Source: a virus
IMG/VR virus record: IMGVR_UViG_3300021963_000797
Coordinates: 1 to 20,736 of that record
Reading direction: 5' to 3' (one strand)
DNA length: 20,736 bases
Positions 1 through 6,403 of the stretch are shown here, piece after piece (within the stretch, counting starts at the first letter, position 1; each line of letters starts with the position of its first letter). The notes beneath the pieces were generated by a model, which did no database searches, was not told the origin of the DNA, and saw only the letters and a list, made by a program, of their open reading frames with translations. Position numbers and translations under genes: made by a program.

Positions 1-1
1 A

Positions 2-1384
2 GTATTCCCTGCACTAATCGTTTGCCCCAACACTCTTAAAAAGAACTGGCAACGTGAGTTCACTAAGTGGTGGCCAGAAGATGGCCCGACAGTGCAAGTA
101 ATCAAAGGATCAGCTGCACAGCGTCGTAAACAGTTTGAAACTCCGGCAGATATCTATGTAATCAACTGGGAATCATTACGTTCTCACTCACGTTTAGCTC
201 CTTATGGATCAGTAGCACTTGCTCGTTGCGTAGAGTGTGGCGGACATGACGATAGAGTTTCAGAAAACCGCTGTGAGGTTCACAAGCGTGATCTTAACTC
301 AATCGATTTCAAAGCAGTTATTGCCGATGAAATGCACCGCTCAAAGGAGCCTAAGTCCAAACAGACCCGTGCTCTATGGGCAGCTACCGGAGATGCTGAC
401 ATTCGTTTCGCACTTACTGGTACACCTATTGCCAATAACGTCCTTGACATGTGGGCAATCCTGCACTGGATTTCTCCAGAAGAGTGGCCTAGCAAGACTA
501 AGTGGATTGATCGCATGGTAGACACTATGATCAATGCTTTTGGTGGAATGATGGTTCTTGGAGTAAAGCCTCATATGGCTGACGAGTTCCATGCAACCAT
601 CAACCCTCGTATGCGTCGTATGCTCAAGGCTCGTGTACTACCTTGGTTGCCGGAAATGATGTTCGAACGTCGTGATGTCGAGATGTCAGCTAAGCAGAAG
701 AAAGCTTACGAGCAGATGCGTGACAACATGATTGCCGAGATTGAAAATGGTGATGCAGTTGTAGCACCTAGTGTTCTAACTCAAACTATTAGACTGTCAC
801 AGTTTGCTAGCTCATTTGCAGAAATGTCTGTAGATGAAGCTACTGGCGAACCTAAAGCAGTTTTGGCAGAACCATCCTGTAAGGTTGATGCTGTTATGGA
901 TGACATCAAAGAGGGAGACTTCGGAGATGACTCTGTTGCAGTTTGTGCTGTATCTCGTCAGTTGATTGATCTTCTGAGCGCACGTCTAACTAAAGAAGGT
1001 ATTGCACACGGCTTGATTACTGGTGCTCAGGATGAAGATGAACGCCAAAAAGCTATTGACGATTTCCAGTCCGGTCGTATAAAATGGATTCTATTCACCG
1101 CACAAGCAGGTGGAGTCGGTGTCACCTTGACAGCTGCTCGAAGACTTGTTATGCTACAAAGACCATGGTCACTAGTTGATCACAAGCAAGCTCTAGACCG
1201 TATTCACAGAATCGGTTCTGAGATCCACGATTCAGTGGTTGTGATGGATTATGTTACCGAGGGAACAATCGAAGAGCGTGTTATCCAAGTTCTTGAAACT
1301 AAGGCTGATAACTTTGAACAGATTGTTAAAGATAAAGACAAACTATTACAGTTGCTAAAAGACGATAAGGCTGGTAAGCTATAA
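2..1384 (+). CDS. SNF2-family DEAD/DEAH helicase (5'-truncated by window edge)
   Basis: Superfamily 2 helicase/ATPase of the SNF2 type, probably remodelling DNA or nucleoprotein during phage replication or recombination. The frame is open from base 2 and reads ALIVCPNTLKKNWQREFTKW, the SNF2 motif Ia region, so the GTG at 92 is internal and the Walker A segment lies upstream of the window. Visible motifs are a DEAH-like ADEMH (about nt 323-337), the motif III segment LTGTP (413-427), and the C-terminal RecA fold with the motif V region TAQAGGVGVTLT and motif VI QALDRIHRIG (1187-1216). A CxxC-x11-CxxH insert (nt 227-283) between motifs Ia and II looks like a zinc knuckle. The stop is followed two bases later by the next ATG, so the gene is the first visible member of a tight operon. 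Family assignment is firm; the exact role in the phage is inferred. Confidence 0.92.
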   Translation, partial: VFPALIVCPNTLKKNWQREFTKWWPEDGPTVQVIKGSAAQRRKQFETPADIYVINWESLRSHSRLAPYGSVALARCVECGGHDDRVSENRCEVHKRDLNSIDFKAVIADEMHRSKEPKSKQTRALWAATGDADIRFALTGTPIANNVLDMWAILHWISPEEWPSKTKWIDRMVDTMINAFGGMMVLGVKPHMADEFHATINPRMRRMLKARVLPWLPEMMFERRDVEMSAKQKKAYEQMRDNMIAEIENGDAVVAPSVLTQTIRLSQFASSFAEMSVDEATGEPKAVLAEPSCKVDAVMDDIKEGDFGDDSVAVCAVSRQLIDLLSARLTKEGIAHGLITGAQDEDERQKAIDDFQSGRIKWILFTAQAGGVGVTLTAARRLVMLQRPWSLVDHKQALDRIHRIGSEIHDSVVVMDYVTEGTIEERVIQVLETKADNFEQIVKDKDKLLQLLKDDKAGKL

Positions 1385-1386
1385 CC

Positions 1387-2349
1387 ATGAATGACGAAAC
1401 TACACAAGAACTCGTACCATACCGTCTCTCTAACTCAGAGATTCAGGTATTCAAAGATTGCCGACGCAAGTGGTGGCTTAACTACTACAGACGTCTTATG
1501 CCAAAGCAGAGAGACTACACAGGTGCTCTTGCTCTTGGTTCTCGTATCCACGAAGCTCTAGATCAATACTATTCATCTAACGGTGAAATAGGCCTTCTAG
1601 AGGCTCATGCTGCCCTTGTAAAGAAGGATATGGAAACTCTTGTGGCTGAGTACAGAGACACCTCTGATCTTGAGTCAGAAGCTGAACTAGGTAGAATTAT
1701 GCTTGAAGGCTACCTACAGTGGATGGATGATGAAGGTATTGATGCCGAGCTTGAAATGATCTCTACTGAAGAGATTATTGAAATGCCAATGTTTGACGGA
1801 GAAGTTATTCTTCAAGGAAAACTTGATATGCGTGTTCGTCGTAAGATTGATGGCGTTCGCATGTTCCGTGATTTTAAGACCGTTGGTGGATCATTCGCTG
1901 ATTTTGCTAACCAGGCTCAGATGAACGAGCAAATTCTTACTTACATGATGTTGGAACACGCCCAGAACAAATCACCGGAAGAACGTTCCGAGGGTGGTAT
2001 ATTTACTATGCTAAAAAAGGTAAAGCGTACTGCAAACGCTAAGCCTCCGTTCTACGAGCAAATCGAAGTTCGACACAATGTATTTACAATGCGTGCTTTT
2101 TGGCAACGTATTCATGGTACAGTTGCAGATCTGATGAGTGTTAAGAAAGCTCTTGATGCAGGTCAGGATCCTAATTTTGTCGCTTACCCACGTCCTACCA
2201 AGGACTGCAAGTGGAAGTGCCAGTTCTACACTATCTGCCCTATGATTGATGATGGTTCATCAGCAGAAGCAGCTATTGAAGATATGTATGAGGTCTCCGA
2301 TCCATACGGATATTACAAATCACAAGACGAAAAGAAAGGTAGTGACTAA
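1387..2349 (+). CDS. Cas4/RecB-like PD-(D/E)XK nuclease with likely 4Fe-4S cluster
   Basis: Probable exonuclease of the PD-(D/E)XK superfamily (Cas4/AddB C-terminal type, PDDEXK_1), expected to resect DNA ends. The core is visible: the N-terminal LSNSEIQVFKDCRRKWW, the ALGSRIHEALDQYY helix with the motif I-like His, then GKLDMRV (Asp) and DFKT (the D-x-K pair), followed by the Gln/Tyr helix QMNEQILTYMML. Four cysteines sit in the pattern of iron-sulfur nucleases: C25 at the N-terminus and C274, C278 and C284 at the C-terminus (CKWKCQFYTIC). At 320 residues it is longer than stand-alone Cas4. It lies 2 bp after the helicase and 2 bp before the RecA-like ATPase, so the three are almost certainly co-transcribed and act on recombination or end processing. 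No CRISPR genes are nearby, so an adaptation role is unlikely. Confidence 0.88.
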   Translation: MNDETTQELVPYRLSNSEIQVFKDCRRKWWLNYYRRLMPKQRDYTGALALGSRIHEALDQYYSSNGEIGLLEAHAALVKKDMETLVAEYRDTSDLESEAELGRIMLEGYLQWMDDEGIDAELEMISTEEIIEMPMFDGEVILQGKLDMRVRRKIDGVRMFRDFKTVGGSFADFANQAQMNEQILTYMMLEHAQNKSPEERSEGGIFTMLKKVKRTANAKPPFYEQIEVRHNVFTMRAFWQRIHGTVADLMSVKKALDAGQDPNFVAYPRPTKDCKWKCQFYTICPMIDDGSSAEAAIEDMYEVSDPYGYYKSQDEKKGSD

Positions 2350-2351
2350 GC

Positions 2352-3110
2352 ATGTCAGATGTACAGCGTTCACTAACTATCATGGTCTATGGCGAATCAA
2401 AGGTTGGTAAGTCAACTTTTGCAGTCACAGCACCATATCCTCGCCTTATGCTAGACGTCGAGGGTGGTCACAGATTCCTCCCGATTAACGTCAAGTATTG
2501 GGACCCAATGCGTGAGGAGCCACCTGTGGCTGACGGCACTTGGGATACAGTAGTGGTTACAGTACGTGACTACGATGTAGTTCTAAAAGCTTTCCAGTGG
2601 CTACAAGCCGGTAAGCACCAGTTCAAGTCTCTGATCATCGACTCCATCTCGGAGCTCCAGGTCAAGTGCATGGACAACATCGCTGGTACAGAGCAGATGA
2701 AGATGCAGCAGTGGGGCGAACTACTTCGCCACATGGGTGCTCTACTTCGTGACTTGCGTGACCTTACAATGCACCCTACTCAGCCTCTTGAGGCTGTAGT
2801 ACTGACTGCAATGGCACGTGCCGATCAGAACGGTCACATGAAGCCTTACTTGCAGGGTCAACTTGCAGTTCAAGCTCCATACTTCTATGATGTATTAGGT
2901 GCTATTGCAATTGAAAATATTCCAAACCCAGACCCTACTCAGCTGCCTTACAAGGCACGCCGTATGTACGTGGAACGTACGGACAAGTATGACGCTGGTG
3001 AGCGTGTTCAAGGCCGTCTAGGTTCTGTTGTAGAACAGCAAGACCTCGGTATTGAGCGTATGCTCGACATGATTTTCGGTCCACAGACCGAGAAAAAGAA
3101 GTCGGCTTAG
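2352..3110 (+). CDS. RecA-like P-loop ATPase, AAA_24/Sak4-type phage recombination protein
   Basis: P-loop ATPase of the phage AAA_24/Sak4-like group, RecA-fold proteins thought to promote single-strand annealing or recombination. Walker A is GESKVGKST at residues 14-22, and the likely Walker B is SLIIDS ending at D97-S98. The N-terminal half has the expected pattern of a nucleotide loop followed by a beta strand with LMLDVEGG (about residues 32-39). There is no N-terminal DnaB-like or C-terminal helicase extension, and the length (252 residues) fits this group. It lies between the Cas4-like nuclease and the ssDNA-binding protein, the arrangement expected of a nuclease, recombinase and SSB module. 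The ATG follows the previous stop by 2 bp. ATPase identity is secure; the Sak4-like recombination role is inferred from family and context. Confidence 0.85.
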   Translation: MSDVQRSLTIMVYGESKVGKSTFAVTAPYPRLMLDVEGGHRFLPINVKYWDPMREEPPVADGTWDTVVVTVRDYDVVLKAFQWLQAGKHQFKSLIIDSISELQVKCMDNIAGTEQMKMQQWGELLRHMGALLRDLRDLTMHPTQPLEAVVLTAMARADQNGHMKPYLQGQLAVQAPYFYDVLGAIAIENIPNPDPTQLPYKARRMYVERTDKYDAGERVQGRLGSVVEQQDLGIERMLDMIFGPQTEKKKSA

Positions 3111-3157
3111 ATCCCTAGCCGATTAAACCCTAAATAATAACTATAGGAGTTATAAAT

Positions 3158-3706
3158 ATGAGTACTCTCAACTGGGGCGACCTAGTCAAAGATGCTGGCG
3201 AAACTGCAAGTGGCGGTAACTACGAACCACTTCCAGATGGCGACTATGACCTAAAGGTCATCGAAGCTTCCGCAACCACTTCACAGAGTGGCAAAACCAT
3301 GTTCAAGATCACTACTGAAGTTCAGGGTGGCGCACACAACAAGCGTCGCGTCTGGGACAACTTGGTGATCAGTCCAGAGAGCTCAAATGCTCTAGGCATC
3401 TTCTTCTCGAAGATGGCTGCACTTGGACTCCCTCGTGAGTTCTTCACAAACAACAACCCAACTAACGCACAGATTGAGTCAATGCTTATTGGCCGCACAT
3501 TCCGTGCTCAGATTGGATCACGTACCTGGAACGGTAGCAAGCGTAACGAACTAAAGCGTTACTACGTTCAGCAGACTGCTGGAACTATTCCTGCTCAGGC
3601 AAGTACTCCACCGGCTCCACCAGCTCCTCCAGCTCCTCCAGCTCCACCTGCTCCAAGCACCGCTGGAGTAGCAGTTCCACCGGCTCCACCTGCAGCTCCG
3701 TTCTAA
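3158..3706 (+). CDS. DUF669-type ssDNA-binding protein with Pro/Ala tail
   Basis: Resembles phage DUF669 proteins, often annotated as single-stranded DNA-binding proteins. Residues 1-140 form the globular part: it starts STLNWGDLVKDAG, followed by PLPDGDYDLKVIEA and later strands that suit an OB-like domain. Residues 151-166 are a strict Pro-Pro-Ala repeat and the rest of the tail is also Pro/Ala-rich, ending in PPAAPF. The terminal Pro-Phe recalls the partner-binding tip of bacterial SSB, although the usual acidic residues are missing. A clear ribosome binding site (ATAGGAG, about 3145-3151) precedes the ATG, and a 47-bp gap separates it from the ATPase. It is the last gene of the operon and is followed 14 bp later by a strong hairpin. 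The family call is good; ssDNA binding is inferred from family and neighbours. Confidence 0.8.
   Translation: MSTLNWGDLVKDAGETASGGNYEPLPDGDYDLKVIEASATTSQSGKTMFKITTEVQGGAHNKRRVWDNLVISPESSNALGIFFSKMAALGLPREFFTNNNPTNAQIESMLIGRTFRAQIGSRTWNGSKRNELKRYYVQQTAGTIPAQASTPPAPPAPPAPPAPPAPSTAGVAVPPAPPAAPF
3608..3655 (+). repeat. In-frame Pro-Pro-Ala codon repeat
   Basis: Five consecutive 9-base units of the form CCN-CCN-GCN, plus one extra proline codon, encode residues 151-166 of the ssDNA-binding protein. Two further units occur near 3680-3700. The tract is expected to be an extended, flexible linker in the protein and a slippage-prone site in the DNA, so unit number may vary between relatives. Confidence 0.85.
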
Positions 3707-3720
3707 TCTGCAGTAATTGC

Positions 3721-3750
3721 GGGGGGCATTAGGTAAAACTAGTGCCCCCC
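3721..3750 (+). terminator. Strong GC hairpin, probable terminator or mRNA 5' stabiliser
   Basis: Perfect 12-bp stem with one G-U wobble: left arm GGGGGGCATTAG (3721-3732), loop GTAAAA, right arm CTAGTGCCCCCC (3739-3750). It starts 14 bp after the ssDNA-binding gene stop and ends 17 bp before the next ATG. No T-tract follows; instead the sequence is TCTAATTAAAGG, which also serves as the ribosome binding site of the next gene. Actinobacterial terminators often lack a U-run, so termination is plausible. Its closeness to the next start also allows a role in protecting a processed mRNA end. Confidence 0.75.
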
Positions 3751-3767
3751 TCTAATTAAAGGTTTAT

Positions 3768-4784
3768 ATGTCAAAAATTTTATTAACTGGTATGACCGCA
3801 CCTCAGTCTTCCTTAAACGCTAATACAAAAAATCTAAGTTTTTCTTCAGCTATCAATTCAGCATTACAAAATTCTGGACATACCGTAGTCTGGGGAGATC
3901 CTAAAATTGACATAACAAAAGAAGAACTTGATTCCTATGATTCTGTAATCGTAGGAATTGCACCTATCACTAGCCTTAGTGCAAATAAAATTTATGGTGC
4001 CTTAAACATAATTAACTCTCTTTGGGGGTCAGAAAAGCTTAACTTGCTTATAGATGCTCCAAATGTCTCTCAAATAGCCACCACTTTAAGATCTGTAAAA
4101 AACAATCCAGAGACTCTAACTAAACAATTTTTTTCAAATAAAAAAGGCTACTCTTCTGTAGTCTCTGATCAGAACTTAAGATCAAATATTCTAAAAGCCA
4201 TAGATAATTTATTGGATCAAGATTGGCCAACTACGCTAGTGCCAGTTCTACCCTGGAAACAAAGCTATTCAGATAAAGAACTTAATCTTCCAGAACTAGC
4301 TAAAAAATCAATAATCTATCTAAACTTAGACTCTTATCTAATCCAAGATCCACTAGAGCAACTAGATAGAATTTATAAATGGACCGCTGATCAGCCTGAG
4401 TCAATCTGGACTAAAAAGGTTTCAAAAACTATCGGACTACCCGTATCTCCTGCAAAACTTAATAAAGGAGCTACGGATAAGGACGTGCTACATCAAATAT
4501 CTAGATCTGTAGGAATATTACTAGCTCCGTATAAAAACGAAGGAACCTGGTGGTCATATAGATACATTCAATCAATAAATAGTCTTACTCCAGTAGCAAC
4601 TTTCTGGGAAGAGTCAGGATCTATTGGAGCCGAGTGGAATTTACTTGCTTCAACTATAGATTCAATGTCTGAAGAAAAACGAGTATTAATAGCTATAGCT
4701 CAAAGAGAAAGTTATATAGCTAAGATACCAAACAAAAAACAGTCAATAAAGATGCTTGAAAAAGCATTAAAACTAGTAGATTAA
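3768..4784 (+). CDS. Probable GT-B-fold phage glycosyltransferase
   Basis: Likely sugar transferase, judged from fold-level features and resemblance to glycosyltransferases annotated in other actinobacteriophages, not from an unmistakable catalytic motif. The N-terminus KILLTGMTAPQ followed by a helix and GHTVVWGDP is the first Rossmann beta-alpha-beta unit. YDSVIVGIAP and LNLLIDAP look like later strands. The C-terminal half has the nucleotide-sugar-side pattern: SVGILLAPYKNEGTWWSYRY (about residues 254-273), then TPVATFWEESGSIGAEW and a long terminal helix. The substrate is unknown; DNA bases or virion proteins are both possible. The start is set by AAAGG six bases upstream. The base composition is more AT-rich than in the preceding operon, suggesting a different history. 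It is followed by two small unknown genes, probably in the same transcript. Confidence 0.65.
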   Translation: MSKILLTGMTAPQSSLNANTKNLSFSSAINSALQNSGHTVVWGDPKIDITKEELDSYDSVIVGIAPITSLSANKIYGALNIINSLWGSEKLNLLIDAPNVSQIATTLRSVKNNPETLTKQFFSNKKGYSSVVSDQNLRSNILKAIDNLLDQDWPTTLVPVLPWKQSYSDKELNLPELAKKSIIYLNLDSYLIQDPLEQLDRIYKWTADQPESIWTKKVSKTIGLPVSPAKLNKGATDKDVLHQISRSVGILLAPYKNEGTWWSYRYIQSINSLTPVATFWEESGSIGAEWNLLASTIDSMSEEKRVLIAIAQRESYIAKIPNKKQSIKMLEKALKLVD

Positions 4785-4792
4785 GGATAAAC

Positions 4793-5212
4793 ATGAAGGT
4801 AAACATGGACTGGGTTAAATACCAGTTAGGAAATTTAAATGTTCGAATGGGTAACGGCAATGCTGTAATTCACCTATTAAATGCTTGGAAAGAACTTCCA
4901 GAATTCAAGCGTGAAGACGCAGAGCAGATAGCTAATATATTTATGCACCTTGCTCTAGAGCATTCTTTAGTTGCACCACCTAAAGATGAAGTGTACGTTC
5001 AAGCAGAAAGAGGAGCTCTAAAAGTTAGAGATATTGTTAGAGTAAAAAACGATGCCTTTGCAGGAGAGCTTGGAATGATCCATAACGGACGTCCAGGAGT
5101 TATTGTAGCTATCAGATCTGGTGACATCATTGTTGACCTAACTGATCTAGAAAATCCTCCGGTTAAATCTGCCCACTATCAACCTGAAAACCTACTGAAA
5201 AGAGTCCAATAA
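4793..5212 (+). CDS. Hypothetical protein with C-terminal SH3/KOW-like region
   Basis: Unrecognised 139-residue protein. The first ~65 residues are helical-looking (YQLGNLNVRMGNGNAVIHLL, then FKREDAEQIANIFMHLALEH). The second half reads like a small beta-barrel: LKVRDIVRVKNDAFAGELG, then GRPGVIVAIRSGDIIVDL and a closing YQPENLLKRVQ, the rhythm of SH3/KOW-like domains that bind nucleic acid or protein. That is an inference from pattern only. It starts 8 bp after the glycosyltransferase with AGGA upstream of the ATG, and overlaps the next start by one base (TAATG), so translational coupling is likely. Confidence 0.7.
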   Translation: MKVNMDWVKYQLGNLNVRMGNGNAVIHLLNAWKELPEFKREDAEQIANIFMHLALEHSLVAPPKDEVYVQAERGALKVRDIVRVKNDAFAGELGMIHNGRPGVIVAIRSGDIIVDLTDLENPPVKSAHYQPENLLKRVQ

Positions 5213-5430
5213 TGCGTACATCATTTGAACTAGAATTTGAAGCATCTGATTTTTATGAGTCACAGGCTATAGCTTTAAACTATGCCGCTGACTATTTAAA
5301 ACTAGATGTAACTGAAGTATCAGAAAAACTATCTGTAGAATTAAAAGTAAAGAATTCTGAATCTACAGATAAGTTTAAAGTTACAGCCCATATCCAGGTA
5401 AAGACTGGAATATCTCTAAATTCGATCTGA
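5212..5430 (+). CDS. Small hypothetical protein (72 aa)
   Basis: Not recognised. The protein is short and charged, with an apparent strand-helix-strand-strand pattern: SFELEFEAS, a helix around residues 15-30, then SVELKVKNS and FKVTAHIQVKT. No Cys pair, membrane segment or catalytic motif is visible. Its ATG shares one base with the preceding stop (TAATG), which supports it as a real coupled gene. A 92-bp gap with promoter-like sequence follows, so it is probably the last gene of the transcript that starts near 3768. Confidence 0.65.
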   Translation: MRTSFELEFEASDFYESQAIALNYAADYLKLDVTEVSEKLSVELKVKNSESTDKFKVTAHIQVKTGISLNSI

Positions 5431-5469
5431 GATTAAATTACCAAACAATTATAAATAGACTCACGTTTT

Positions 5470-5500
5470 TCGAACATTTTTACGAAAAAAACTGTACAAT
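5470..5500 (+). promoter_or_regulatory. Candidate promoter with overlapping SOS-box-like site
   Basis: A -10-like TACAAT (5495-5500) directly preceded by TG lies 23 bp upstream of the ATG at 5523. The best -35 match is weak (CGAACA, 5471-5476, 18-bp spacer). Overlapping the -35 position is TCGAAC-ATTT-TTACGA (5470-5485). Its left half matches the actinobacterial LexA half-site TCGAAC exactly, and its right half matches 4 of 6 positions of GTTCGA. An AT-rich stem (TTTTTCG 5466-5472 with CGAAAAA 5483-5489) covers the same bases. A promoter here would drive the 5523 gene and the WhiB gene. The LexA link is speculative. Confidence 0.4.
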
Positions 5501-5522
5501 TAATTTGTGGAGTTGATTACTT

Positions 5523-5861
5523 ATGCGAGATAAACGTACAGGCGAATGCCTATGGTTTGAATGGTCTGGAGATGGATTTGCTGTCTCCAGACCTTCTTCA
5601 ATTATCTTCTTTACGTATGACCACGTAGATCTTGATATAGATCTGATCAGAAGAGCTCTAGCTTCAGCACTTCAAAGAGACGGAATAGTCGTGTCTTTAG
5701 GGGATGGCTATAAAGCCGTTGAAAGAGCTCATATTTCTTACGGCTATGCCGGAGAAATAGACGAAGAAATATACCCCACTGTATGTAACGAGCACGGAAA
5801 TACCGAGTACGGAGAGGTAGTTAAAACTCCTAAAGCCGTAACTTGGGTGGAGATAATATGA
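5523..5861 (+). CDS. Hypothetical protein (112 aa), co-transcribed with WhiB
   Basis: Not recognised. The N-terminus RTGECLWFEWSGDGFAVSR is beta-like. It is followed by a helical stretch DLDIDLIRRALASALQRDG and a second beta-rich half ending in AVTWVEII. No cofactor motif or membrane segment is seen. GGAG lies 10 bp upstream of the ATG. The last codons overlap the WhiB start in an ATGA arrangement (5858-5861), so the two proteins are probably made together, and this gene may belong to the same regulatory function. Role unknown. Confidence 0.7.
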   Translation: MRDKRTGECLWFEWSGDGFAVSRPSSIIFFTYDHVDLDIDLIRRALASALQRDGIVVSLGDGYKAVERAHISYGYAGEIDEEIYPTVCNEHGNTEYGEVVKTPKAVTWVEII

Positions 5862-6403
5862 CAAACTGGAAACCAAGTAACGGATTTGATTGGCAAGAAA
5901 ATTCTGAATGCGCAAAAAGAGAAAACAGAGATGTAGACTTCTTCTCGCATAAAAGCGAAGATAAGATGAAGGCTAAAAATCTTTGTTTTGTGTGCCCAGT
6001 TAGAAAACAGTGTATCAAGTCAGCTTTAGAAAATATGGAGATCTGGGGGATCTGGGGAGGACATGATGAGTATGAAATTAGAAGGACCTTATCTGTAAAC
6101 ATAGATAAAGCTGAGACTAGATATGATCGATTCCCTAAATGTCTTTACTGCGGAGCTAAGACTAAATTTCTAAGACCATTGATTGCAGATAATCCAGATG
6201 GCGGAAGATGGTCAACTGTTAGACTAGTGAACTGCACTCTATGTGATTTTACATGGAGAAGTAGAACAAGCGTCAATGCAGTAAATGCTTACTTCAAACT
6301 TACAGCAGACAAACAAGAAGAGTTTGATGCTCAAGAAGAAGTTAATGAAGAGCTTGAAGCAGCTGGCGTAGATCTTAACGAGATGGAAGAAGATCTGGAT
6401 TAA
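5858..6403 (+). CDS. WhiB-family regulator fused to a C-terminal zinc ribbon
   Basis: WhiB-like protein: a [4Fe-4S] protein that binds sigma factor region 4 and alters transcription, known only from Actinobacteria and their phages. The four cluster cysteines are C18, C43, C46 and C52, followed by the diagnostic turn GIWGG (residues 64-68). The ATG at 5858 is preferred over an upstream TTG because GGTGGAGA sits just ahead of it and it gives a four-base ATGA overlap with the previous gene. It is unusual that a second cysteine module follows: C95-x2-C98 and C126-x2-C129 (KCLYCG and NCTLC), a zinc-ribbon pattern, then an acidic tail rich in Glu and Asp. Total length is 181 residues, about twice a minimal WhiB. 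The 3' end overlaps the convergent metallophosphoesterase gene by 29 bp. Confidence 0.9.
   Translation: MTNWKPSNGFDWQENSECAKRENRDVDFFSHKSEDKMKAKNLCFVCPVRKQCIKSALENMEIWGIWGGHDEYEIRRTLSVNIDKAETRYDRFPKCLYCGAKTKFLRPLIADNPDGGRWSTVRLVNCTLCDFTWRSRTSVNAVNAYFKLTADKQEEFDAQEEVNEELEAAGVDLNEMEEDLD

Noticed and set aside
92-1384. GTG at 92 as the start of the helicase gene
   Set aside because: The frame is open back to base 2 and encodes a conserved SNF2 segment upstream of 92, so the gene starts outside the window.
1387-2349. Cas4-like nuclease as sign of a CRISPR adaptation module
   Set aside because: No repeats with spacers and no cas1 or cas2 are present; the neighbours are recombination genes, so a phage end-processing role is more likely.
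3125-3152. Sequence near TAATAACTATAGGAG resembling the end of a T7-type promoter
   Set aside because: The match is partial, the GGAG is explained by the ribosome binding site of the next gene, and no single-subunit RNA polymerase gene is in the window.
5843-5857. TTG at 5843 as the start of the WhiB gene
   Set aside because: The ATG at 5858 has a GGAG-type ribosome binding site at the right distance and the usual four-base overlap; the TTG lies upstream of that site.
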